Assembly: GCA_945910005.1 (NCBI GenBank)
Contig: OX246743.1
Span: 46,888,361-46,952,360 of the forward strand
Direction: 5' to 3'
From: Isoperla grammatica
Taxonomy: Eukaryota > Arthropoda > Insecta > Plecoptera > Perlodidae
DNA: 64,000 nucleotides
Of this stretch, positions 34,401 through 46,400 are shown piece after piece. The translations under genes and the position numbers were made by a program. Within the stretch, counting starts at the first letter, position 1, and each line of letters begins with the position of its first letter. The notes below the pieces were generated by a model. The model saw only the letters and a program-made list of their open reading frames with translations, did not search any database and was not told the origin of the DNA.

Positions 34401-37400
34401 TATACTCTGTATGTCCGGCGTACAGATTTAGTAGCGAGGGTCTAAGATTAGAATACTTCTCTGAAGCTGAAGGTGATTGTAAGTGTTACTTATTGGTGTT
34501 GACTTTAGCGTTTAAGGATGACTCCTCGCTGTTTCTACAGTAAACAGCTCATCGCATGGTCTTATAATATTTCTCGTTAGATCATGAGCTCATACATGCC
34601 ATGTGTTTGTGCCGTAAACAGTAATACACAGATATCAGTTGCTTGTGTAGCCATTAGCCATATCAAACAATAACATAGATTGTTGCATGAATCTTTGTAG
34701 TTATTTTTACTTCGCAATAATGTAATGCGACAAACTTTTTTTATGGCATGGTTTGTGATATGGTTTCCGAAATGTGTGACCTAGCATTGTCGGTAGAACA
34801 GTGTGTAACTCTTTTGTGGTAGGCTATAATGAAATAAGAACCGATTGTGCTAGTGTGTAATAAATAACTCCTTCCTAGCGGGGCCGGCGCCTTGATGAGC
34901 AGGAAACTCTACACACCGGATGTGACAGAAAACTCAATCGCCAATAAAATGAGCGAAATATCGGCGGTTGTGACCCCGACTTGGTTATTCGAATGACCCC
35001 TGTCGGCTAATGTGCTGAGCGGAGAGATCAACAGTGAAACGCGAGGCGGAGCGGTTTGCGCGCGCTTTATGAACAATACTTTATGACACAAGCACAGATA
35101 ACTAAACACAAGTGTTTTGTTGTCGTTGTGGCCGACAAACGAAACGTAGGCAAAATCTCGACGTAACAGGAATTTTAAAAAGATTAGGGTAAGATTTATA
35201 GCTTTGTTTAATGTATGGCAGGATACAATGTCACTTATATGCGTCTATGGTAATGATAGCTGTGTTCTATTCTTAATTTAATATTGTATTTCGCGAAATA
35301 ACTTTGTATCTGAAAGAAATAATAGTAGTCAGCCAACGACCTTACAACATATGTAGTAAACCACACTCTGGCGATGACGCTGCTTCTGACCGTTTGACCG
35401 TCAGTCAGTGGCAGTTTTTCATTTTCTCTGTGTATGCAAAATGTGACGAACATTAAGGTATCTCGGTATTTTTATGGCATTTTCCAATATTTTGGTGTTT
35501 AGGTACAGTTCAGTTCAGATTGTATTCCATTGTCTGTGGACATTAAAATATCAGGATGAGAAGTACTTTTTGTCATGATTGCCAAATTTCAATTAATATA
35601 AAATATGCCAAACGGTTTGCTACTATGTTACAGGTAGTTGTGATGAACCTAGCATGGGATTTACCCAGTCGCCATCTTGACTCAACTCCCCCTCTCCCCC
35701 CCCCCTCCCGCTCTAAACAACAGACATGTCAAGAATACATTTGAACACACATGTCACCGTTTATGTAAGTATATATACCATTTACGTAACGTGGCTCCTA
35801 TTTGATACCATTGCCTTACGGTAATTCCGTAAACAAACGCCGCGTCTGTTCCAAGTCTCCTCGATCGTGTGAACCGAGGAAAACCGCGCGCACAAATTGT
35901 TTCGAGATATTTCGGCACATTTCTCCACGAGCACGCTGCTAAACGCACGAGGAATTTGTGCCCGTTGTAGACACTACGATTATTGTCTCTCACGATGATG
36001 GTACCGTCCAGTAACTTGGCTTCTAGAAGTAATCTAACTATACCACAGCCACCTGCAGTCGGGGGATATGTGGTATGTTTTGTATCCGAGTCGACAAAGA
36101 AGTTCTCCACGAATTGAGGCAAGAATTTCTTCACCAATCTGTTGTATTTTGTAATATCACACAAATTGTCACCGTGAACAAGTACTAATGCCACGATTGT
36201 TTAGTAACGTTAAACATTACCAGACAATTAAAGTCGATCGATGAAGTGAACTACCCATTCAATACAACAACTAAACTATTCAAATTAAATGGACATGAAA
36301 AAATACTTTTTTTTATTCTAAATTATGAATTTCAAGAATTATTACATATGAGTAGCATTTAATACTGAGCTTCTTGAAATTATATATATTTTTTTATTAA
36401 TAAAGTATATTTATAGTTTCTAATTTGAGTAGATTTGACGTAAAATTGACACACCAACGCGAATATCTCGAAAACGGATCGCGTTCGATCATCTTTTTCA
36501 AACGTATTCATGATAGTCATGAAGTTATCTACATTTAAGACGAAAATTTGTTACAAAATATTACTTTTTGAAGGTGCTACGCAAAGTAATACGATTTAAA
36601 ATGTAGGTTTTTGTTGAGTTACAATGTATAACATAGGGAATTCCAACGCATTTCAACACTCAATAAATAAAAAACTAATAGCGGTAGGTGGATATTTTTT
36701 TCTACAATATTCACAAGCTTAATCTAAGCTTGTAGTACATACAATTTGAATGATTTATATTACATGTGCAGTTATCATCGATCGACTTTAAACCGTTGCC
36801 CTGATCGCATCCATGATGACTAGTTAACTGTACCAGAGTTAAGAGGATCAATTAACTAAGACGCGACATCGTCATCCATCAACTCTGTGGGAATATCACC
36901 TTCTGCTTTCAATAATCCCCTCGCAGCGTCTAGTTTCCACATCTACGTAAACCAGCCAAAACACATGCGCGTAGTTATTCGGTTATTACTCATTCATGAC
37001 GTTTGATTCAATCTGTCGCTACTAGATGGCGCCATACACGTCTAGGCTCGGTCGGTTCTCACAGCGCATTCTATCGAGTGGATCTCATTAATCACGCATG
37101 TGTAGTTCTTGCAATCGTCTTTCAGAGGCAAAGCCGTTATTTTTACTGTCGGTAGGTATCAATAGATAGCACTGCTAATGCCGACATTACACGACTCAAT
37201 ACTTTCGTCAAACTTATTGAATTCAAGAACAAAAGCGAATAAAAAACAATTTGTAAAAAAACTGCAACAATATAGCTTCTATTAAATGATGCTTCTTTGT
37301 CCTTGAATTCAATAAGTTTGACGAAAGTATTGAACCTTGTAATGTGAGCAACCTCCTTATTCGTGCCATTACAAGAATGAACACTTGAAAGCTAAACTCC

Positions 37401-40400
37401 TCCTCACAAGAGTTTATTTTCTTACCACCAGAATGCATCTAGTCAAGTCTATTTTGAGTGACTTGTATGAGAAAATGAGACGTATTAATTATCATCCTGT
37501 TGATGTTCGTTGATACGGAGTTCATGAAACGTCTTTTACTGTGAATGAATGTCTCCCCTAGAATAGGGTGGCTAGAACCTCGAACTGTATCGCATGGTTC
37601 TTACCTCCATAGCTTGCCGAGAGTCTTGCTGAGCTCGGCGTTGTGAAGCTGGGGGTATTGGTCGGCCAGCTTCCTGCGGGCCGCCTGGGCCCAGACCATG
37701 AAGGCGTTCATAGGCCTCTTCACATGGAGCTTGCGTTTGTCTGACGACGCTCTGTAAGGGACAAGGAAAAACACTATTAACACAATCAACAGTTTTACTT
37801 AGTAGCTCGGAAATATATTTCGAAGTGAACTAAGATCATGATATGACGTTTGTAAGGGGCAGCTGTAAAGTTTGCATTCTGGGTTCAATCCTCGAAGGTA
37901 TCATCAAAGATTATAGAGGGTTGTGTATCATGTTTAAATCATAAATAAATAAAAATAAATGTATTTTTATTTGTTTTCCACCCACTCAGTTACGAGAACT
38001 GGTTTTCGGTGGATGACGTTTACATATTTGCTCATTATACCATGACAGCCATTCACATGCAGTTCGCACTATCATGTTATTTATTTTATTACAGAATGGC
38101 GAGGGGGGGGGGGGTAGTTGCACGAGGAAAGTGGGAATACCACCAGCGTTCCAACTTCTATAGTCAACGCTGTTCTTGCATTTCTAGCCAACTATACAAA
38201 CCCATTGGTGCAATAATTCAGTTCGCTTCGCATAAAACATTATCGGCTGGCTGGGATCGGTAGTTTCTACGATCTGTGTCGTTTATGTACAGCAATGATC
38301 TCATCGCTAATGGACGTAATGCACTGGTTTTTACCATTACCCGTCATGCATCACTTGGCTTCTTGCGATCATGTCTTATTCTTGATGGGAGTAAGACCAA
38401 GAGTATGATCATCACCTCATCATGTAAATTGTAATGTTACTTCTGTCGATACCTCTGTTGTGAATACCATTGTTTGCCTGTCTAATACCGATTACCCCCC
38501 CCCCCCCCGATATTGTTTCTAACACGCCCCCCACAAGAAATACTCGAAATCGAGAAAGTAAACTGTAATGTCCACATTTTCTCCGCGCTTGTGAAAGTGG
38601 ACCGAAGCAGCAACAATTACCATCGAGAGCCCCATTGAGTAACTGTAGGGTCCACTTACGCCACTCGTCCATTAGAACAGACCCAACCGAACCGAACGCT
38701 TTGTTTTATGGGTTTTATGCCCTCTGAGATCCGTTGTGTTGGTTTCGTTCGTTCAGCTCCCACACCATTCAACGGCTTCTGTGTTCACAACACACAGCTT
38801 ATCTACTGTAGTAATAATGTCCTTCAGTCTCCAAGCGCACCGACTATCGAAATCTAACGCTACAGTTTTTTTTTAAGCCGAAACATTATTATTTTTTGTT
38901 TAAACACATTTTGTACATTATTTGTATTTTATGAGTATTACATTTTGAAATGTATTTATTATGTGAAAATATTGTGAGTTTACGTTCATTAAATCCAGCC
39001 AGTGGAGCACAAGACGGAGAATATAACCCACAACAAACAACATAATATGTAAATTGTAAACATGCATATTCGGACGAATGTCGAGGAGGTATTTGTGTGA
39101 CTGATTATGACTGCGCAATCGTTCAGTCAGTCTGAAATGCTCGTAAAGCTGCAGGGGGGATCAAAGCTGACCGCACCGCTGGCGCCGAAACCTCGGTGCT
39201 GACTTCCTTATGAAGTGGTAACGATGTTTCAACGCATGCATTACTAACGTACGGAGAGCGGCTGGAGTTTTCACTAATTCGCTGAGGCAGTAATAACAAG
39301 GTTTATGTGGGAATCGCTAACTAGAAAAGGCAGCTTTTGGTAACACAATATGAACACGTGACCGCGTAGGATCTAGGATATAGGGGTTGATTGATGAAGC
39401 ATATGAAGTAGTATGAAGCATATGAAGGTGGTTGTTGGTCGGATTCGATTGTAATGTTTGATTGTGGCAATAATGAGTGGAAAAGTATGAGTAAAATAAA
39501 ATAAAAACACAATTTATGTACGAGATTTTGAAACAAAATGTGTGTTTGTGTGAAGACGCATTCAAGACTTATTTACTTTTGATACAGGCCTGCAAGGAAG
39601 TACCAATTGACGAGTGGTGATTTACCCGCCCCCTGACGTCACGAAGGAACGTGGCGCCCATAGTTGGGACAAATCCGCGAACTGTTACGCTTTCACGCGC
39701 TTAATGTACGACACTTATCTCGTTCTAGCTGTTATAATATTCACTTTTCAGGTATAACCTATAGGAAAGCGTAGTTAGTTCACATCCCAGTTGTCAATAT
39801 AAAGGTTAGTTCAAAATTATAGACCCAGTAGTTAACTTGTTATAACAATTCACGCACTGAAGAGGATAAAATGAGCAAGGTGTGTTTTGTTTTTTCAACT
39901 TCAACTGGCGAAAAACTAATGATAGGATTTGGACGAGAGTTTCTTAAGAATATTAACCAATAATGTGAGACAATAAACAAATAAACTTTCTAGATAGAAA
40001 TTGCTCAGAACGAAAATTCATAGCATGCAATAATATGCAGGGTGTAGCGGTTGGGCCTCAAAAGTAGCGGTTTTGACCGTGAAACTAAGCACCTTGCATA
40101 TTAGTGCATGCTATGAATTTTCGTTCTGGGCATTTTCTATCTAGAAAGTTTATTTGCTTATTGTCTCACATTATTGGTACGTATTCTTAAGAAACTCTCG
40201 TCCAAATCCGATCATTAGTTTTTCGCCAGTTGAAGTTAAAAAAACAAAACACACCTTGCTCATTTTATCCTCTTCAGTGCGTGAATTGTTATAACAAGTT
40301 AACTACTTCGTCTATAATTTTGAAATAACCTTTATATTGACCACTGGTATGTGAACTAATTATATTTTCCAGGTTATATCTTAAAAATGAATATTATACC

Positions 40401-43400
40401 AGCTAGAACGAGATAAGTGTGGATGTGTTTTGCGTGGATCCGTCCGGACAGTAGGGACTTTTCCCAACTGCTAGTCACGTGACACAGTACTCGGCGCAAG
40501 CTCCGCCTATCACCACTCGTCAATTAGCTAGAAAACAAATACTAAGAATTACCCCAAAAATGTTAAAGTGCGTTATGAAAAGAATAAATGCATATTTCTT
40601 GTTGACCGTTACACGTATCAGGGTACAATACCCACAGTTGTTCACTATACAGATGCCAATACCCCCGTGGTGTGTGCGGAAACAGGGGGGTCAAGCCCCT
40701 AAGCCCCCCCGCCAACACCCACATAGTTTCCCACCGAATGTGACGCGAAGAAAGAAAGGTGGCGAGTGTGAGCAACAAGTAGCCGCTACTGTTTCGCTAA
40801 ACGGCTCCAACAAGGTGTCAACACACACAAACACAGGAGCACATTGTTCCACACAATAGGCATTGTTGCGAGAAGTGCGACACAATTGCGACCCACGCCG
40901 CATGGTTATTGGTTCTCACGCTCCACACGACATATTGGTGGCATACTTGACGTCACAGGTTCATTCACGTGGCGGTCCCGGGATAATTTCTAAAATATTT
41001 ATGAGAGGTGACTGTGTGAAAACTGAAAAGTATACTAATAAGTCAAAAATGTGGTGTGTGGAGCCAAAAATTAGTGTATACTAATTTCTTCATACCTAAA
41101 CAAATATTTTGAATTGAATTCTTCCGTGCAGTGACGTCATCTAAGTAGGAAACCACCAAAGTCGCTCCCGAGGACCCAGAGACCAAAGTCTTGAAGAATA
41201 ACGTGTTGTAGTAACAAGCATGAACGAGGCAAGCAAAACGTTTTGAGACCACATGACCACTCAACACGTCTAAATCATAATACGTTTTCAGACTTGTATA
41301 TTTTAAAAACGTTTTACACATTTCAAGTGTCAATAACCCAACACATACAAAAAGTTTTTCCAAGATGATATACACCATTTTATATGACTAAAACACGAGT
41401 TTGTGGCAAAAAAAAAATGGGAAGACAAGAAACAATGCGAAATTTGAACTAAATCGAAAACTAGATAACGAGGTATAACCGCAAGAATGTATCAATTCGA
41501 TGTGGGCAAATCAAAGAAAATGTCTTTGTACCGACAGAGAAAAAGATGAACAATGAAATAATTATAAATAAGGTGCAATTCCTCGGATAATGGTACTTTA
41601 AATCGCTGTCGGGGAAAAGGGAACTGTTTCGTTCCAAAGTGCCTCAGAAGATAAAATAAATACATATTATCTTATGTCCGTATTAAGCCGTGACGCTTGC
41701 AATTGCAGCCCACGTAATTGTCGTTAATTGCGGCCCGATGATAGAACGTACGTATCACAGTCTAATTGGATGACTGCGCACTATTTTCTCTGCGCGTGAT
41801 TGTATCTCTGCGCGTGCGCGGTGTCGCTTTGGCTCTGACAGATTTCTCTGCGCGCCGACTGTGCCAGGAATTCCGTCGTCTGACCCGTCGAACTGATCTA
41901 ATGAGGTTTTATAATATCAGCCGCGCACTAGGGGGGATTTTCTAATTGATTTTCAAAAACTTTTCCATGTTTTAGGGTCATCGTTATGCCATGTTGTAGT
42001 TACGGATTGGAATCGGGAACGTATAAAGGGTCCAGTGCCCCCACAGCTACCTTCAATTACTCCCCGTTTTGGTGTCTTTCTGTCGGTAATTGTAATTATT
42101 CAAAGAGTGCCAAGGTGTGGTTAAAGGGAAGCAAGACAGTCTTCTGCGTGTACCGGTCACCACGAGGAGGGAACCCCCCCCCCCGCCCCCTCTAACGGGA
42201 ATGAATACATACTGCCCCTTGGGGATTTTAGTCGAGATTCTTTGAAATTTTTTTACCAAGAGGTTTTCAATGAATAAGACAATGTTGCACAGATTTTAAA
42301 TACATTTCTCGTTGATAAGTTTACAAACTACATCGAATTTGTACTTTTTGCATATATTGGAGGCAATTCGTTAAAAAAGGCGATCTTTAACTTTGAAACA
42401 TATAACCATACCGCTATAACGGTTGTATTCGGCGTCCAAACCTGGCGTAATAAACAGGGTAACTGTCACAATACATATGCATACATAATTTTAATGGCGG
42501 TCAAAGGCGAGTGTTGATTTTGGAGCGACAATAGTCCTAAGAATAGTGTTTAGACCCGTCAGACGAAATAAGAACACGTTTACGAGCAAACGGGAGCTTT
42601 ATTGTTATAGTTGTTATACTTTCTCTTTACAATTGCTATGCTTTTGTTTTCCTGAGTCCACTTCAGAGTTATGGATGACCTATATCCTTGGAACTGATTA
42701 CCTTACAAAATATGGTGTGAACAATGTTATTTATGTATATATAAACACAGCTACCGTTTTTCTAAGAAGTTTTCGATGTTCCTAATATTACTTTAAAAAA
42801 ATACCACTGCAACTGGAGAACGGTCAGCGGGTAGTTTCCCCTTCCTTCCCTAATGCTCACACAGATGCTGGGCGATCATATTCTTGGGAACTTTGATTGG
42901 CAGTGTCTTCATTGAGTATAGACCTAGTTCAATCTCTTTCGCATCTCAAATATCTCAAATAGTCCTATAATAATTATCAAATCGAAACTATTAAGAACTA
43001 TTTCATGTAATTTTATGGATGATGTTACAAATTTCAATTTTTTCGATTTCATTTCAGCGGAAAACTTTTCCCCTTGATTTTTCCCCTCTTTGTGAGACAT
43101 CTTCCTCTAACCTTTCTCATGGTAATAATGTAGCGATCCCTATAGGATGAGTAACACAACACGAGACCAGCGCATTCAGAACACCCATAGAAATAATTAA
43201 AAAATCAACATTAACGATAGTTTACACGTAATTAACATTCAACAGTTAACTATCTCCCATATACACACTCACGTATGTGTACAAACACAGTCGGCGTGGC
43301 GACACCTCGGCCACTCATCCAAGATCTCACACGTTGTACAAAACAAGGCATATCTTTTGAGTAAACACTTGGACCGAAACGAAACACGCGGAGGTGAAAG

Positions 43401-46400
43401 AATTTTGCAACGTAGCGCGTTGCTGATAATTAGTTTGCTCTTTCAACGTGCGGCGCGAGAGCATTCCTCATTGGTCGACGCCAACGCGGCGGGTAATTAT
43501 GGGTATTTAGTTGTGTGTGTGTGGCTGCAGGCCATGTACGGACCTTGGTAGGTGCAAAGTGCGTTGTTTTCTGTATTTGTATATACTTATGTACGCTCCG
43601 TCATACGAGTTAGTGCATACTAAAATAATGTTTTAACTCGAGGCTAGAGAGAGATTTTTTAAAGGTGGAGTTCGTCTCGTGTAAACTTGTCCCAATGTAT
43701 CAACTAAGTCTTATGCTGTAGATCCTCATCTACGGAGTCTTATTCAACGAAAATCAACCTGGCGTTCCGCGAAAGGTAAAGGCGGTCTTCTGCTTAGTGG
43801 AGTGTACAAGCTTCATTATACAGTCACTCTTACCGTGTTTGGGGTTTCAGGTATCCAATCAACTAACGTAAATGTTCCCTAATGGACCTGTTGGCTATTT
43901 CATCGCCAGTATGCGACTAGTTGCGTCGGGATACTTGAACAGTGGGAGGCTGTATATAAAACCAAACATTTATTCGTTCCATTTCTAAGATTGACAAAAT
44001 CCCGAAAATGGTTTCTACCTTACGTATATGTACGTGCACAACCCTCACCCCCTCAAAACACAAACCTGTGGATTCCCACCCCACCTAATGTGTTATACAA
44101 AACAAGACATATACTGAATGCATCCTATAGCGTGCACTTGTTATCTGAGCATTTAGTTAATCAGAGAGAGAAGAGTCAAGCAGAGCTATATACACATATA
44201 CAACCACACCGAGCAATCTCCGTCTGTCTCCGATATAGGCGACACTAAAGGTGTCTGATAAACAAGACTTTGGACCTAAGTTCCAAGGAAACCCGTCTTA
44301 TTAATCTTGAAACACTCTCTTATAAGGTCAAGAGATCGATAAGGTATAAGGGTAGGGTGTATTTGTTCTCCTGTGTTATTTGTTTATACTCGTTGACTTG
44401 GTTTACAATCCTTGAGGTGCTTGATAAGTGGAACTGTTTCAGGGTCAGATATCAAGGCGACGTGATAGGCTTAGGGGGAGGCAACACAGCCAATCAGAGG
44501 TCACGATACGATACGTCACTTTGTCCCCTCTGATAACACCGCATGGAGCTCGATTAACTGAACAAATTAGAGTATCAATAATAATACTAAGACGTCTCAC
44601 CGCTCTATCGGGAAAGTCATAAACAACATTGATTGATTTCTTGTGGCTGATGGATTTATTGGTATCGTTGGTGATCGAGGGGGCAAAAGAGGAAACAGAT
44701 GCCGATGTTATTGTTATCAAGTCGATCGCGCGTTACTAATGTAAACAAAATGGAGAATATCAGTGCAGATGGTGGATGGGATTTCATCGAAACGTCAGAT
44801 GTACAGAATTATTTAGAAACAATTCTAATTCATAGTTCCTCTTCGTGATATAAGAGGCATACGTGGAAAATCCCCAAAAATATCAAATATGATCATGTAG
44901 TTTTAAGAAGCAATACGATATATCAAGGTTACAAATGCATAACGCAAATTTTGATATTAAACGCCTAATCAATATAATAATAAAAATAACATAAATAAAT
45001 TTTAATTGTCAATATATTCCTTTTTAATCACAAACTGTCAACTGTATTAAAAAGATAATCATATTGTGGTCATAAATATGGTGTGATAATTATGATCATT
45101 ATTGAATATGTCGACAGACTCGAGCTTATTATGTGTTATTTATTGTATTTAACCTTTTGAGCTTTCCTACATTCTCGCTACTTAATTAGTTCATAAAATT
45201 ACAATTATCACAATTTACTTATACAATCATTTGTTGAAATAAGAAACCAATTAATAAGTAGACCTATCACAACTAGGACTGTGCGAGTGTGCGTCCATGC
45301 TATAATCAGTACTTATTCCGAATATGAAGTATTTGGAAAGCATGATACAAATATTTTCATAGTCCCTACCAGTTACATATATAAATATACCACTGGATTG
45401 TTTCTTTGATCAATCAATACAATTGTTATTGGCTATTGCCCACGTATTTTTCTGTTTTGATTCATTCTAGAATAAAATATCGTCGGTGCCTGTTGGGTTT
45501 GTAGTGAAAACCTTGTTTGGTGCCATTTGTATACGTGCTTATGGCTGATGTGTGACATTACCAATAACAACAATACGCGCAGTCTCACAGTCACGTCGCA
45601 TTCGGTGAAGGGGCAACAACTCACTTTAGTACTTCTATTTGACTCTATTTCCCACGCGAGAAGTATATACAAGTGCGAATAGCTCGAACATATAAAACGC
45701 TTGAGTGGAAGAGAGAAGTCCTATTCTATGTTGAAACAATGTAAAAATATAAACTTGTAAAAGTTGTACGACCTAATGAAAATTACCATTAATGCGGTCG
45801 CCATGCATTTAGTGTAGGCACTGTTCAAGCGTGGAGTGAGGGCAGAAGACATTCCATCTACCGTGGGTACTTAGCATGGTGTGATCGTACTATGGCAGGA
45901 CATTCCATCTACCGTGGGTACTTAGCATGGTGTGAGTGCTTGTGTGATAGATCCAAGAGTGCCACACATGTTGCGTTTTAAGGGGGGCCCTCAGTTCACA
46001 CAGTCGTAAAAGAACATTGGTTGTAACAAAAGTCAAAACGACATTATTTCCTTGAATATGACGTGGACACATAAGGGGGGAAGTCTTACAGTAACTGTAG
46101 AGATGAACTGTACGAACTGTGTAACTGTGTGAGAACTGTAGAGATGTTTTGAACATCCCGATTTTGAACATTGTAACAAATAACAATATCTATACCTAGT
46201 AATAATGTAATTTTTAAAAATATTTTCCCTACTGCAATTTGAAATCTAAATCTGAATAACAGCTCTTGTTCAAATTTCAAAATATATGAGAGTTGAAAAA
46301 GTTTACTTTAAAAAGTCGTGGGGCTGTCGGAGAATGATGAAGATCAATTGGATATTTACGCACGAGGAAGTCGTTACACGCAAACGGAAAAAATAGACAA

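Larger units (their letters stand above)
25873..37604 (-). other. SoxE: SoxE intron 2 (11,732 bp, within the HMG box)
   Basis: Donor AG|GTAAGA at 37604 and acceptor TCCAG at 25873. It holds the acceptor minisatellite, an octamer array (30775-31545), MITE-like inverted repeats (29606-29789, 36228-36791, 37184-37344), an unexplained open frame (35754-36194) and poly-G tracts (about 28037, 28163). Otherwise no genes are recognised. Confidence 0.93.
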
